Positions 52,300 to 60,342 of a DNA stretch of 64,000 bases are shown one piece after another. The stretch is taken from assembly GCA_034430425.1 (NCBI GenBank), contig DAOUEK010000043.1, positions 1-64,000 on the forward strand, read 5' to 3'. Source of the stretch: WVZH01 sp034430425 (lineage in GTDB: Bacteria; Chloroflexota; Anaerolineae; Anaerolineales; E44-bin32). The translations under genes were made by a program, and so were the position numbers. Numbering within the stretch: position 1 is the first letter of the stretch; each line of letters starts with the position of its first letter. The notes below the pieces were generated by a model. It was not told where the DNA came from and ran no database searches. It saw only the letters and a program-made list of their open reading frames with translations.

Positions 52300-54027
52300 T
52301 TAACGAGAGTTTTGCGGAGGCCAGGGAACAAAATCTCGAAGAATGGATCCTCCGATGAATTCGCGGATCATGGAGTTGTCGGGGATCAGGTTGCTGTCGA
52401 TCGGCAAGAACCAACTCAAAAAAGCCAGCAAACGCTTCGCTTCGACGTGCTCATCCGTTCCGAAGGGAACCTGCCGCAGGAGCGGCTCGGCCAGTGAAGC
52501 CACCACAGCGCCCTCGTAGACCAAAGCCGAGTTGAACATCGCATCGGCGTTCTCCTGAAAGGGAAAAATATACTTCCTTTCCCCACGCCGCACCGATTCC
52601 CAGCGCCGGATGGTCTCCTGCGCGCTGTATCCCCGTTGTGCAGCGTCACGCACGATACGACGTATCAAACGTGTATCAGTAGTCGATACGCGGTTGAAGC
52701 GATCCAGGTTTAACTGAGTCAACGCAGATACATAAATACGAAAGGTGTTCTCCGATGGAATCTCGGGCAGCAGCTCCGGGTTGAGACCGTGAATGCCTTC
52801 CAGTATGATGATTTGATCCTGGTCCAATTGGATAAGTTCTCCCTCGATCTGTTTGCCCTCAATAAAATCATAACGCGGTAAACGGACTTCTTCGCTGGCG
52901 ATCATGCGCTTGATGTCTTGATTGAGACGGGCAAGATCCAACACCTGAAGCGATTCGTAATCGTATTCCCCATATTCGTCCAGGGGGGATTTATCACGAT
53001 CGATGAAATAGTTATCCAGGCCAATTGGATACGGCGCAAGCCCACTCGCCAGAAGCTGGATCGAGAGGCGTTTTGAGAACGTCGTCTTTCCGGAAGATGA
53101 TGGGCCAGCGATTAAGACGACCCGCATTCGATCCCGGCGCTCCGCGATCAGCGCCGCGATTTCAGCGATCCGTCTCTCGTGGAGCGCCTCCGAGACAAGC
53201 ACGATTTCCCTCGCCCGACCGGCATTAATCGCTTCATTCAATGCGCCCACATCTGGAATCCCGATGGTATCGATCCAATCGCCATACTGTAAAAATGTTT
53301 CCAGAAGAATGCGGAATTCAGGAACGGGGAGTAATTCAGTCGGACGATGTCGCCTTGGAAACCGTAATGTAAATCCCTCCATGGCAGGTTGCAGCGCAAA
53401 CCAGCGCAGATAGCCGGTCGAGGGGACCATGTAGCCATGGTGGTAATCGCGAAAATCGTTGAGCTGGTAAACCACGAGGTATGGTTTCTTACGATGCTTC
53501 AGCAAGCGTTCCTTATCTTTATAGCCTTGTTTACTGAAGTACGCGATCGCATCTTCAACCGAAAGTTGACTCTTCGCAAACGGCAAATCCTGGTCGACCA
53601 ATTCCTGCATTCTGGCTTGCAGCTTTGCGAGTTCATCGCTGCTCAAAGCCGGACGACCATTTACCTCGCAGAAATAGCCACCCGAAGCGATGGAATGATC
53701 GACAGTCAGTTCCGCTTCCGGGTAAAGTTCCTCGAATCCTGCCGCCAGCAGGAAGGTCAGGGAACGGCGATAGATACGCATGCCGTCAGCGGAAGCCATG
53801 GTAATCGGACGCACCTTGGCGTCCATTTCAATGGGATAGGTCAACTCGCGCAGTTCACCGTTAACAATACCCCCCACAACCGGAGCCTGCGGAGATTCAA
53901 CAACGCGCAGAAAGTCGAGCAACTGGCTGCCTCGCTCGCCCTCTAAAACACGTCCTTCTGGAAGATGGATCTGAATCGTCTTCCGCGGTTTGGTTTCATG
54001 TATCCCCTGATCGTTTTTCGCTGCCAT
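52300..54027 (-). CDS. TGS-domain nucleoside (uridine-type) kinase
   Basis: The 575-residue protein joins three parts. The N terminus is a TGS domain (IQIHLPEGRVLEGERGSQLLDFLR). Next is a region like the second additional domain of threonyl-tRNA synthetase (YPEAELTVDHSIASGGYFCEV). The C-terminal half is a uridine kinase/phosphoribulokinase domain with Walker A GPSSSGKTTFSKRL, LDNYFIDRDKSPLDEYGEYDYES and the Walker B-like IIILEGIHGLNPEL. It likely phosphorylates a nucleoside in salvage; the TGS part suggests regulation by RNA or a nucleotide. This fusion occurs in several anaerobes. Confidence 0.88.
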   Translation of the reverse strand: MAAKNDQGIHETKPRKTIQIHLPEGRVLEGERGSQLLDFLRVVESPQAPVVGGIVNGELRELTYPIEMDAKVRPITMASADGMRIYRRSLTFLLAAGFEELYPEAELTVDHSIASGGYFCEVNGRPALSSDELAKLQARMQELVDQDLPFAKSQLSVEDAIAYFSKQGYKDKERLLKHRKKPYLVVYQLNDFRDYHHGYMVPSTGYLRWFALQPAMEGFTLRFPRRHRPTELLPVPEFRILLETFLQYGDWIDTIGIPDVGALNEAINAGRAREIVLVSEALHERRIAEIAALIAERRDRMRVVLIAGPSSSGKTTFSKRLSIQLLASGLAPYPIGLDNYFIDRDKSPLDEYGEYDYESLQVLDLARLNQDIKRMIASEEVRLPRYDFIEGKQIEGELIQLDQDQIIILEGIHGLNPELLPEIPSENTFRIYVSALTQLNLDRFNRVSTTDTRLIRRIVRDAAQRGYSAQETIRRWESVRRGERKYIFPFQENADAMFNSALVYEGAVVASLAEPLLRQVPFGTDEHVEAKRLLAFLSWFLPIDSNLIPDNSMIREFIGGSILRDFVPWPPQNSR

Positions 54028-54188
54028 ACCGACACAACCTCCACGACACTTGATTCTACCCCATTTTCATTCATCTCCTCATATTTACGAGTGAAACGAT
54101 ACCAAACGCAGCCAGTGAATAACTCGAAAAAAACGTTCAGAATCTATTGAGTCTTCTGATGTAGACTATAACCATCTTCTGAAGACAG

Positions 54189-54214
54189 GCCCCGGCTGCA
54201 AGGGGACCCGGGGC
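54189..54214 (-). terminator. Hairpin downstream of the gcv operon
   Basis: GCCCCGG and CCGGGGC form a 7-bp stem with a 12-nt loop in the 364-bp gap between the gcvPB stop and the TGS-kinase gene. The trailing sequence is only weakly T-rich, so termination is probable but not certain. Nothing else is recognisable in 54028-54391. Confidence 0.5.
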
Positions 54215-54391
54215 ATCTCCATTCCTTATTTTCGGAGCGATTGAATTCAAGACACAATCGCTCCGATCTGTTATTGCAGACCATGATTAAGCCCGGGAAC
54301 CTTCCAGGGGATATTCCACATCAAGATGGCCTATGGTAAGGGGAATCCAGGAACGAACCGGAAATTATTAGTTTCAGAAGTGGAATCGCAC

Positions 54392-55861
54392 TCAGCGCTT
54401 GGCCTCCTCCACTGGCCAGCAGCACAGCACCAACTGCTTGGCCGCCCTGACCTCATCCATACGCCCAAAGGGGGTCTCGTGCGGCGCAGTGGTCAGGATC
54501 TCGGGATTCTCACGGGCCTCACGAGCAATTTGCCGCATCGCATCCACAAAAGCATCCAGAGTCTGCTTGCTTTCGGTTTCTGTGGGTTCGATCATCAGTG
54601 CTTCCGGCACGATCAGCGGAAAGTAATTTGTCGGTGGGTGAAAACCGAAATCCATTATTCTTTTTGAGATGTCGAGCGCATGGATTTCAGGAACATCCTG
54701 CCAATGTCCTTCCGCCACGAATTCGTGCATACAAATTCGATCGTAAGGAATTTGATACGCATCCTTCAACAACACACGCAAGTAGTTGGCGTTCAGAACC
54801 GCGTGATCGGCAATATGGCGCAATCCTTCATTCCCCTGCATGCGCATGTAAGCGTAGGCGCGCACCAAGACACCGAAGTGTCCCTGAAACAGCTTCACCC
54901 GACCGATGCTCTTCGCCGGCTCTACCAGGCCATACAACGGAGGGATTTTTTCATCACCCAATTCCACAATCTCAACAATCGGACTCGGCAGGAAATCCGC
55001 GAGGTGTGCAGCAACCCCCACCGGACCCGATCCTGGGCCTCCACCGCCGTGGGGAGTAGAAAACGTCTTGTGCAGGTTGTAGTGAAGGATATCGAAACCC
55101 AAATCACAGGGACGCACCACACCCAACATCGCATTCATGTTCGCCCCGTCACCGTAAACCAACCCACCACAATCGTGGACAACTTGAATCACATCAAGCA
55201 CGTGTTCCTCGAACAAACCCAGGGTGTTTGGGTTGGTCAGCATTAAACCGGCGACCGAATCGTCACAAAAACCGCGCAACGCATCAAGGTCGATATTGCC
55301 GCGTGGATCGGAGGGAACTTCGATCACCTGCATGCCGCTCATCGCAATCGAGGCAGGGTTTGTCCCGTGGGCAGAATCGGGGACCAATATTTTATATCGT
55401 TCGACATCGCCACGGTCTTCGTGATAAGCGCGAATGATCAGGATGCCGGTGAGTTCACCCTGCGCGCCGGCCGCTGGCTGCAAGCTGACGGCACGGAACC
55501 CGCCGATCTCCATCAGCCACTGCTGCACGGCGTACATCAGTGCCAAATTGCCTTGCAGGAGTGCGGGATCCTGAAGCGGATGCGTCAGCGCGAAACCCGG
55601 CAGCCGGGCGAGTTCCTCATTGATCTTGGGGTTGTATTTCATCGTGCAAGAACCGAGCGGGTAAAACCCGGTGTCAACGCCGTGATTGAGCTGCGACAAG
55701 CGCGTGAAGTGACGCACGACATCGATCTCGGAAAGCTCCGGCAGCGGCAAGTCCTCACGCACAAGAGATTCAGACAGTTTCGCTTGCTCAACATCCGACG
55801 CCGGCATCTCGACACCGATCCGTCCGGGAGATGAGAGTTCATAAATCAAGGGCTCAATCAT
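54392..55861 (-). CDS. gcvPB: Glycine dehydrogenase (decarboxylating) subunit 2
   Basis: The 489-residue protein is the PLP-binding half of the split P-protein, which decarboxylates glycine and passes the aminomethyl group to the lipoyl arm of GcvH. Motifs include FYPLGSCTMKYNPK, AHGTNPASIAMSG, YGDGANMNAM and the PLP lysine in NLHKTFSTPHGGGGPGSGP. It overlaps gcvPA by 8 nt, giving coupled translation of the two subunits. Confidence 0.95.
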   Translation of the reverse strand: MIEPLIYELSSPGRIGVEMPASDVEQAKLSESLVREDLPLPELSEIDVVRHFTRLSQLNHGVDTGFYPLGSCTMKYNPKINEELARLPGFALTHPLQDPALLQGNLALMYAVQQWLMEIGGFRAVSLQPAAGAQGELTGILIIRAYHEDRGDVERYKILVPDSAHGTNPASIAMSGMQVIEVPSDPRGNIDLDALRGFCDDSVAGLMLTNPNTLGLFEEHVLDVIQVVHDCGGLVYGDGANMNAMLGVVRPCDLGFDILHYNLHKTFSTPHGGGGPGSGPVGVAAHLADFLPSPIVEIVELGDEKIPPLYGLVEPAKSIGRVKLFQGHFGVLVRAYAYMRMQGNEGLRHIADHAVLNANYLRVLLKDAYQIPYDRICMHEFVAEGHWQDVPEIHALDISKRIMDFGFHPPTNYFPLIVPEALMIEPTETESKQTLDAFVDAMRQIAREARENPEILTTAPHETPFGRMDEVRAAKQLVLCCWPVEEAKR

Positions 55862-57197
55862 GATTCACCGCCTTCAGCGCGGCGACCAGGGCATCGATTT
55901 CCGCATCGGTATTTGTCTCCGTTACGGCGATCAGCATATGGTTTTCCAATTCAGCGTAATCCCTGCCGAGGTCATAACCCCCAATGATGTCCTCTTCGAG
56001 CAGTCGCTCGTTGATCGTTTTCACCGCCCGGGGACATTCGATCACGAATTCGTGGAAGAAATCAGTGGAATTCCACAGACGGTACCCACGCAGCGCATCG
56101 ATCTTTTTCGCCGCCGCATGTGCCTTGTGAAAACATAATTCCGCCACGTCTCGCAAGCCCTGCTTGCCCATCAGAGAAAGATAGACCGTTGCAGCCAGAG
56201 CCATGAGACCTTGATTGGTGCAGATGTTGGATGTCGCCTTCTCCCGACGAATGTGCTGCTCGCGTGGCGCCAGGGTCAACACGAAACCTCGCTGACCGCG
56301 GCTGTCGACGGTCTCGCCGACCAACCGCCCGGCCATCTTGCGAACGTAATTTTCGCGCGTGGTGAAGATTCCCAGTGTGGGCCCCCCGAAGGAAAGCGGG
56401 ATGCCCAGCGGTTGTCCATCGCCCACCACGATATCGGCGCCAAACTCGCCCGGAGGTTTGAGCAAGCCCAAGGAAAGTGGATTAACCACTACACAGAACA
56501 AGGCACCCACCTCGCGGGCTGCCTCACCCAACGCAGTCCAATCTTGAATGCCTCCGAAGAAATCCGGATATTGAACCGCAACCAGCGCGGTATTCTCATC
56601 CAATGCATCCCTCAACCATTCCACACCGTGATTGAGTTCGTCATCACCGACCAGCGCCAACCCCATACCTCGCGTATACGTCCGTACGACCTGGCGATAC
56701 TGCGGGTGGATCGCGGGAGAAAGAATCACCTTCGATCGTTTCCCCTGATGGACATTGAGTGCCATGATGACTGCTTCAGCCAGCGCTGTGGCGCCATCAT
56801 AATGGGAAGCATTGGAAACCTGCATACCGGTCAAATTGACCATCAAGCTTTGATACTCGAAAATAGTTTGCAATGTTCCCTGGGAGATCTCCGGCTGATA
56901 AGGCGTGTACGCCGTATAGAACTCATTCCTGCGGAGAATCGCATCCACCGCTGCGGGAATGAAGTGGTTATATGCCCCGGCACCCAGGAAACAAGCGACG
57001 TGGCGCATGTTGAGGTTGACCTCGGCCAGGGCCTGCAGCTCGGCAGCGATCTCCATCTCCGTAACTGCACCCGGAAGATCGAAATCTGGAAAACGAACCT
57101 TTTCCGGAATGATCTGATAGAGATCTTCGATGCGGTCGACGCCAATCGCATCGAGCATGGCCCGTCGATCTTCATCCGTATGGGGAATAAATGCCAT
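55854..57197 (-). CDS. gcvPA: Glycine dehydrogenase (decarboxylating) subunit 1
   Basis: The 447-residue protein is the N-terminal half of the split P-protein. Typical blocks are FLGAGAYNHFIPAAVDAI, YTPYQPEISQGTLQTIFEYQ, LTGMQVSNASHYDGATALAEA and REQHIRREKATSNICTNQGLMALAA. It forms the active heterotetramer with GcvPB. The split form is common in many thermophiles, Firmicutes and Chloroflexota. It lies 83 nt downstream of gcvH. Confidence 0.95.
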   Translation of the reverse strand: MAFIPHTDEDRRAMLDAIGVDRIEDLYQIIPEKVRFPDFDLPGAVTEMEIAAELQALAEVNLNMRHVACFLGAGAYNHFIPAAVDAILRRNEFYTAYTPYQPEISQGTLQTIFEYQSLMVNLTGMQVSNASHYDGATALAEAVIMALNVHQGKRSKVILSPAIHPQYRQVVRTYTRGMGLALVGDDELNHGVEWLRDALDENTALVAVQYPDFFGGIQDWTALGEAAREVGALFCVVVNPLSLGLLKPPGEFGADIVVGDGQPLGIPLSFGGPTLGIFTTRENYVRKMAGRLVGETVDSRGQRGFVLTLAPREQHIRREKATSNICTNQGLMALAATVYLSLMGKQGLRDVAELCFHKAHAAAKKIDALRGYRLWNSTDFFHEFVIECPRAVKTINERLLEEDIIGGYDLGRDYAELENHMLIAVTETNTDAEIDALVAALKAVNHD

Positions 57198-57280
57198 ATG
57201 TTTTGACCTCCTATCGAATCAGCGAATGGACATGAATCGACGGAATGATTGGAAAAGGCATGCTCGATTCGGGTTGATCG

Positions 57281-57673
57281 TTAATGCTCCCGATCCTGAC
57301 AGTATTTTTCGTAGGCTGCCGCATCTATTAAATCCTCGAGTTGTGCTGCATCTTTAATTTCCAGTTTGGCCAGCCAGCCCTCACCAAAAGGATCGCTATT
57401 GATGATTTCTGGTTCATCAACAACGACAAGGTTGATCTCACTCACCTGACCATCAACGGGCACGTAGATTTCAGCCGCTGCCTTAACGGATTCGATCTCC
57501 CCCAATTCATCGCCGCGGGATAACGCATCTCCGACAGAAACCTTGATTTCCAGGTAGACAATATCGGACAACTGATCTTGCGCGTAATCCGTGATCCCGA
57601 CCGTGCCGACTCCATTTTCCACACGAATCCACTCGTCATTTTTGGTGTACTTCAGGTTCTCTGGAAATTTCAT
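57281..57673 (-). CDS. gcvH: Glycine cleavage system H protein
   Basis: The 130-residue lipoyl carrier shuttles the aminomethyl group between P-, T- and L-proteins. The lipoylated Lys64 sits in ESVKAAAE; WIRVENGVGTVGITDYAQDQL and NSDPFGEGWLAKLE are diagnostic. It is the first gene after the tandem glycine riboswitch. The T-protein gene gcvT is not in this operon. Confidence 0.95.
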   Translation of the reverse strand: MKFPENLKYTKNDEWIRVENGVGTVGITDYAQDQLSDIVYLEIKVSVGDALSRGDELGEIESVKAAAEIYVPVDGQVSEINLVVVDEPEIINSDPFGEGWLAKLEIKDAAQLEDLIDAAAYEKYCQDREH

Positions 57674-57726
57674 CGTGCACTCCTTCTCAACTTAAGATGA
57701 TTAATCGGACTATACATAAAAATAAA

Positions 57727-57752
57727 GACGCACGCCATGAAGGTGTGCGTCC
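57727..57752 (-). terminator. Terminator hairpin in the gcv leader
   Basis: GACGCACACC and GGCGTGCGTC (minus strand) form a 10-bp stem with a 5-nt loop followed by TTTATTTTTA. It lies directly after the second glycine aptamer and before gcvH, where a riboswitch expression platform is expected. Confidence 0.85.
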
Positions 57753-57928
57753 TCTGTCGCGAACCTGAGAGATTCACTGCTCCCCATGCAGTTTGCCCCT
57801 TCGGTGTCTTTCGACTTTCCAGAGGAACTACCGGACAGGGTCCTTTTACCTGAGAGTTTCGCCCTGCGCCTGCACGTTTTCGCAGGGCTTGCCCCTTCGG
57901 TGTCCGCTCGAGGCGGCTCTCTCCCCTA
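57753..57928 (-). promoter_or_regulatory. Tandem glycine riboswitch controlling gcvH-gcvPA-gcvPB
   Basis: Two aptamers in tandem are read on the minus strand. The first starts GGGGAGAGAGCC, contains CCGAAGGGGCAAG and closes with ACTCTCAGGT. The second contains CCGAAGGGGCAAA and closes with TCTCTCAGGT. These are the conserved segments of the gcvT-type glycine riboswitch. A terminator follows at once, so glycine probably relieves termination and turns on the degradation genes, as in other tandem glycine switches. Confidence 0.95.
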
Positions 57929-57950
57929 TCCAGATTCTCTTTATATATCA

Positions 57951-57979
57951 ATTCTAAGAATACAGGTCTAAAAAGTCAA
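57951..57979 (-). promoter_or_regulatory. Promoter of the gcv operon
   Basis: On the minus strand TTGACT (57979-57974) and TAGAAT (57956-57951) are 17 bp apart, placed about 20 nt before the first glycine aptamer. Confidence 0.75.
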
Positions 57980-58091
57980 GGAGCGGCGAAACGGGGGAAC
58001 TGCAGATGATAATCCGTAGCGTGTACGAACTGTCACGGATCGAATTTCACGAATACAATTATGTATAGAAATCATGATCTCCGGAGAGTAA

Positions 58092-59111
58092 ATGCGAAGA
58101 GAAGTCGTGCTGATTAGCGGCGCGAGTGGCGAAGTCGGCCACGATCTGATCACCTATCTCAGCCAGCGGGGCAGTGTCGACATCGTTGGCCTGGACATCA
58201 AACCACTCGACGAAGATCTTCGCCGGCGCTGTCATGAATTCATCCAGGGCGACATCCTCGATAAAACCGTCCTGGGACGCATCGTACTGCGCAACGAGAT
58301 CCAGGCCATTTACCACCTCGCCACCATCCTCTCCACCAGCGCAGAATACAATCCGCAAGGCGCCCATCGGGTAAACGTCGACGGCACCTTGAAACTCCTC
58401 AATCTCGCTATCGAGCAAGCCCGCTGGCAGGGCCGGTCGATCAAATTCATCTACCCCAGTTCGATCGCCGCCTACGGACTTCCGGACCTGGAAACGAAGG
58501 TGTCCTCCGGCAAAGTCATGGAAAGCCAACACTGTCAACCGTTTACGATGTATGGCTGCAACAAGCTCTACTGCGAACACCTGGGGCGCTACTATGCCGA
58601 ACATTATCAGCAACTGGCTGCGGATCACGAACCACACAAAGTGGATTTTCGCTCTATCCGCTTCCCGGGTCTGATCAGCGCAGAGACAATCCCTGCCGGC
58701 GGCACGAGTGACTTCGGCCCGGAGATGGTCCATCACGCCGCGCAGGGGAAAGCCTATCCATGCTTCGTACGTGAAGATACACGCCTGCCCTTCATGGTCA
58801 TGCCGGACGCGATCAAGGCGTTAATCTCCCTTGAAGGCGCGGCGCATGAAAACCTTTCGCAGCATGTATACAACGTCACCAGTTTCAGCATTTCGGCGGG
58901 TCAATTTCTACAGCGCGTGAAACAAGCCTTTCCCCAAACGCAGGTCACCTTCGAGCCCGATCTGGCCCGGCAGAAGATCGTGGACAGCTGGCCAGCCGAT
59001 CTCGACGATTCGGCCGCCCGAAAGGATTGGGGCTGGATGCCGGATTACGACCTCGATCAGGCCTTCAACGAGTATCTCATCCCGACGATCCGGGAAAAAT
59101 ACCAGGAATAA
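58092..59111 (+). CDS. SDR-type L-threonine 3-dehydrogenase (NAD-dependent epimerase fold)
   Basis: The 339-residue protein has an extended-SDR fold: GASGEVG nucleotide loop, YPSSIAAYG and the catalytic pair in MYGCNK (Tyr and Lys). Blocks RFPGLISAETIPAGGTSDFG, REDTRLPFMVMPDAIKALI and DSWPADLDDSAARKDWGW are typical of bacterial SDR-type threonine dehydrogenases, rather than sugar epimerases. The product 2-amino-3-ketobutyrate is split to glycine and acetyl-CoA by a ligase not seen here. It diverges from the glycine cleavage operon, which fits a threonine-to-glycine route. Confidence 0.82.
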   Translation: MRREVVLISGASGEVGHDLITYLSQRGSVDIVGLDIKPLDEDLRRRCHEFIQGDILDKTVLGRIVLRNEIQAIYHLATILSTSAEYNPQGAHRVNVDGTLKLLNLAIEQARWQGRSIKFIYPSSIAAYGLPDLETKVSSGKVMESQHCQPFTMYGCNKLYCEHLGRYYAEHYQQLAADHEPHKVDFRSIRFPGLISAETIPAGGTSDFGPEMVHHAAQGKAYPCFVREDTRLPFMVMPDAIKALISLEGAAHENLSQHVYNVTSFSISAGQFLQRVKQAFPQTQVTFEPDLARQKIVDSWPADLDDSAARKDWGWMPDYDLDQAFNEYLIPTIREKYQE

Positions 59112-59163
59112 AAAACGCCCCGCAGTTTTCTCATTTGCGAGCCGTTCCCCAAACGATGTGCGA

Positions 59164-60276
59164 TCATTTGTAGTGCCGTGGAACTCGCGCGCTCAACCCG
59201 CAAACAACCTCGTAATTGAACGTATTCCAATGCGATGCCAGCTCTTCCGCCGTAATCCCTTCGGATCCCTGCTCACCAATTAAAACGACTTCATCGCCGA
59301 TCTCTGCTTCGGGCACTTCATCCAACCGAACCATCACCTGGTCCATACATACTCGTCCCACCACGGGGACTCGCCGACCATGAATCAGGACCTGGTTGCC
59401 GTCCTCGCGCCGATAGCCATCGCCGTAGCCAACGGGCACGACTCCGATGCGTTCTTCCTCCTGCGTTGTATAGACGTGCCCATAGCTGACACCACTGCCG
59501 GGCGGGTAAACGTGGATGTGACTCAGGCGGGCGTGCCAGGAAAGCGCGGGACGCATGCCCTCGAGCAATTCCACTTCACTCGATGGCGCCAGGCCGTATA
59601 AGGCGATGCCCACACGAACCATGTCGAAACAGGCACTCGGCCGTGTGAGCGCCGCCGCCGAATTGGCGGCATGCGCCATCGGTGGGCGCAGTCCAGCAGA
59701 CTCGATCTCTGCCAGCAGATCGGTAAACTTGCGTAATTGCCATTCTGTCGTGGGGGCATAGCGTTCATCGGCGCGGGCAAAATGGGTGAAGATTCCCTCT
59801 ACATCGACGTTCTCGAACTCGGTCAGCCGTTGCAGCAATTCATAGGCCAGTTCTGGCGGCGCGCCCAAACGACTCATGCCCGTATCCACTTTAATGTGGA
59901 TTTTCGCCGGCTGCGGCGCGCTGCGCGCGGCTGCAGCCAATACATCCAGTTGTTGAGGTTGAAAAAACGTCAGGGAAATGCTTTGCGCAAACGCTTCTGC
60001 GAAGCGCTCGTCCGGTGTGTAGCCCAACACCAGCACGGGAATATCGATCCCCGCTTTGCGCAGCTCGAAGGCTTCTTCCAATCGGGCCACACCGCAGTAC
60101 GGCACACCAGCTTGCACAGCTGCACGCACCACTTCGATGATCCCGTGTCCGTATCCGTTTGCCTTAACCACCGCCATTGTGGGGACATCGGTCGATTCTC
60201 GTATCCGTTCGATGTTGCCGATGATCACCCCGCGGTCGACTTCCAACCAGTTGGAGTATCCGTTTTTTAACTTCAC
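59164..60276 (-). CDS. alr: Alanine racemase
   Basis: The 370-residue PLP enzyme makes D-alanine for peptidoglycan. Lys38 in AVVKANGYGHG carries PLP; the second catalytic residue is the Tyr in GSGVSYGHVYTT, and GVVPVGYGDGYRRE with VVGRVCMDQVMV are conserved. The start GTG 60276 gives the usual length; the frame is open further upstream but contains no homologous sequence. TTGTCA and TATACT spaced 17 bp lie just before GTG, so the mRNA is probably leaderless. Divergent from the SLC13 gene. Confidence 0.93.
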   Translation of the reverse strand: MKLKNGYSNWLEVDRGVIIGNIERIRESTDVPTMAVVKANGYGHGIIEVVRAAVQAGVPYCGVARLEEAFELRKAGIDIPVLVLGYTPDERFAEAFAQSISLTFFQPQQLDVLAAAARSAPQPAKIHIKVDTGMSRLGAPPELAYELLQRLTEFENVDVEGIFTHFARADERYAPTTEWQLRKFTDLLAEIESAGLRPPMAHAANSAAALTRPSACFDMVRVGIALYGLAPSSEVELLEGMRPALSWHARLSHIHVYPPGSGVSYGHVYTTQEEERIGVVPVGYGDGYRREDGNQVLIHGRRVPVVGRVCMDQVMVRLDEVPEAEIGDEVVLIGEQGSEGITAEELASHWNTFNYEVVCGLSARVPRHYK

Positions 60277-60283
60277 GTGGGCG

Positions 60284-60312
60284 AGTATAAGCCCAAGACG
60301 GACGGATGACAA
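60284..60312 (-). promoter_or_regulatory. Promoter of alr, probably giving a leaderless mRNA
   Basis: On the minus strand TTGTCA (60312-60307) and TATACT (60289-60284) are separated by 17 bp. The GTG start is only 7 nt after the -10 box, so transcription should begin at or next to the start codon. Confidence 0.65.
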
Positions 60313-60342
60313 TGGTTCACAAGCGTGTATAATCGAAGACCG

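Noticed and set aside
56211..57206. 331-aa plus-strand ORF
   Set aside because: Antisense to gcvPA, which is certain.
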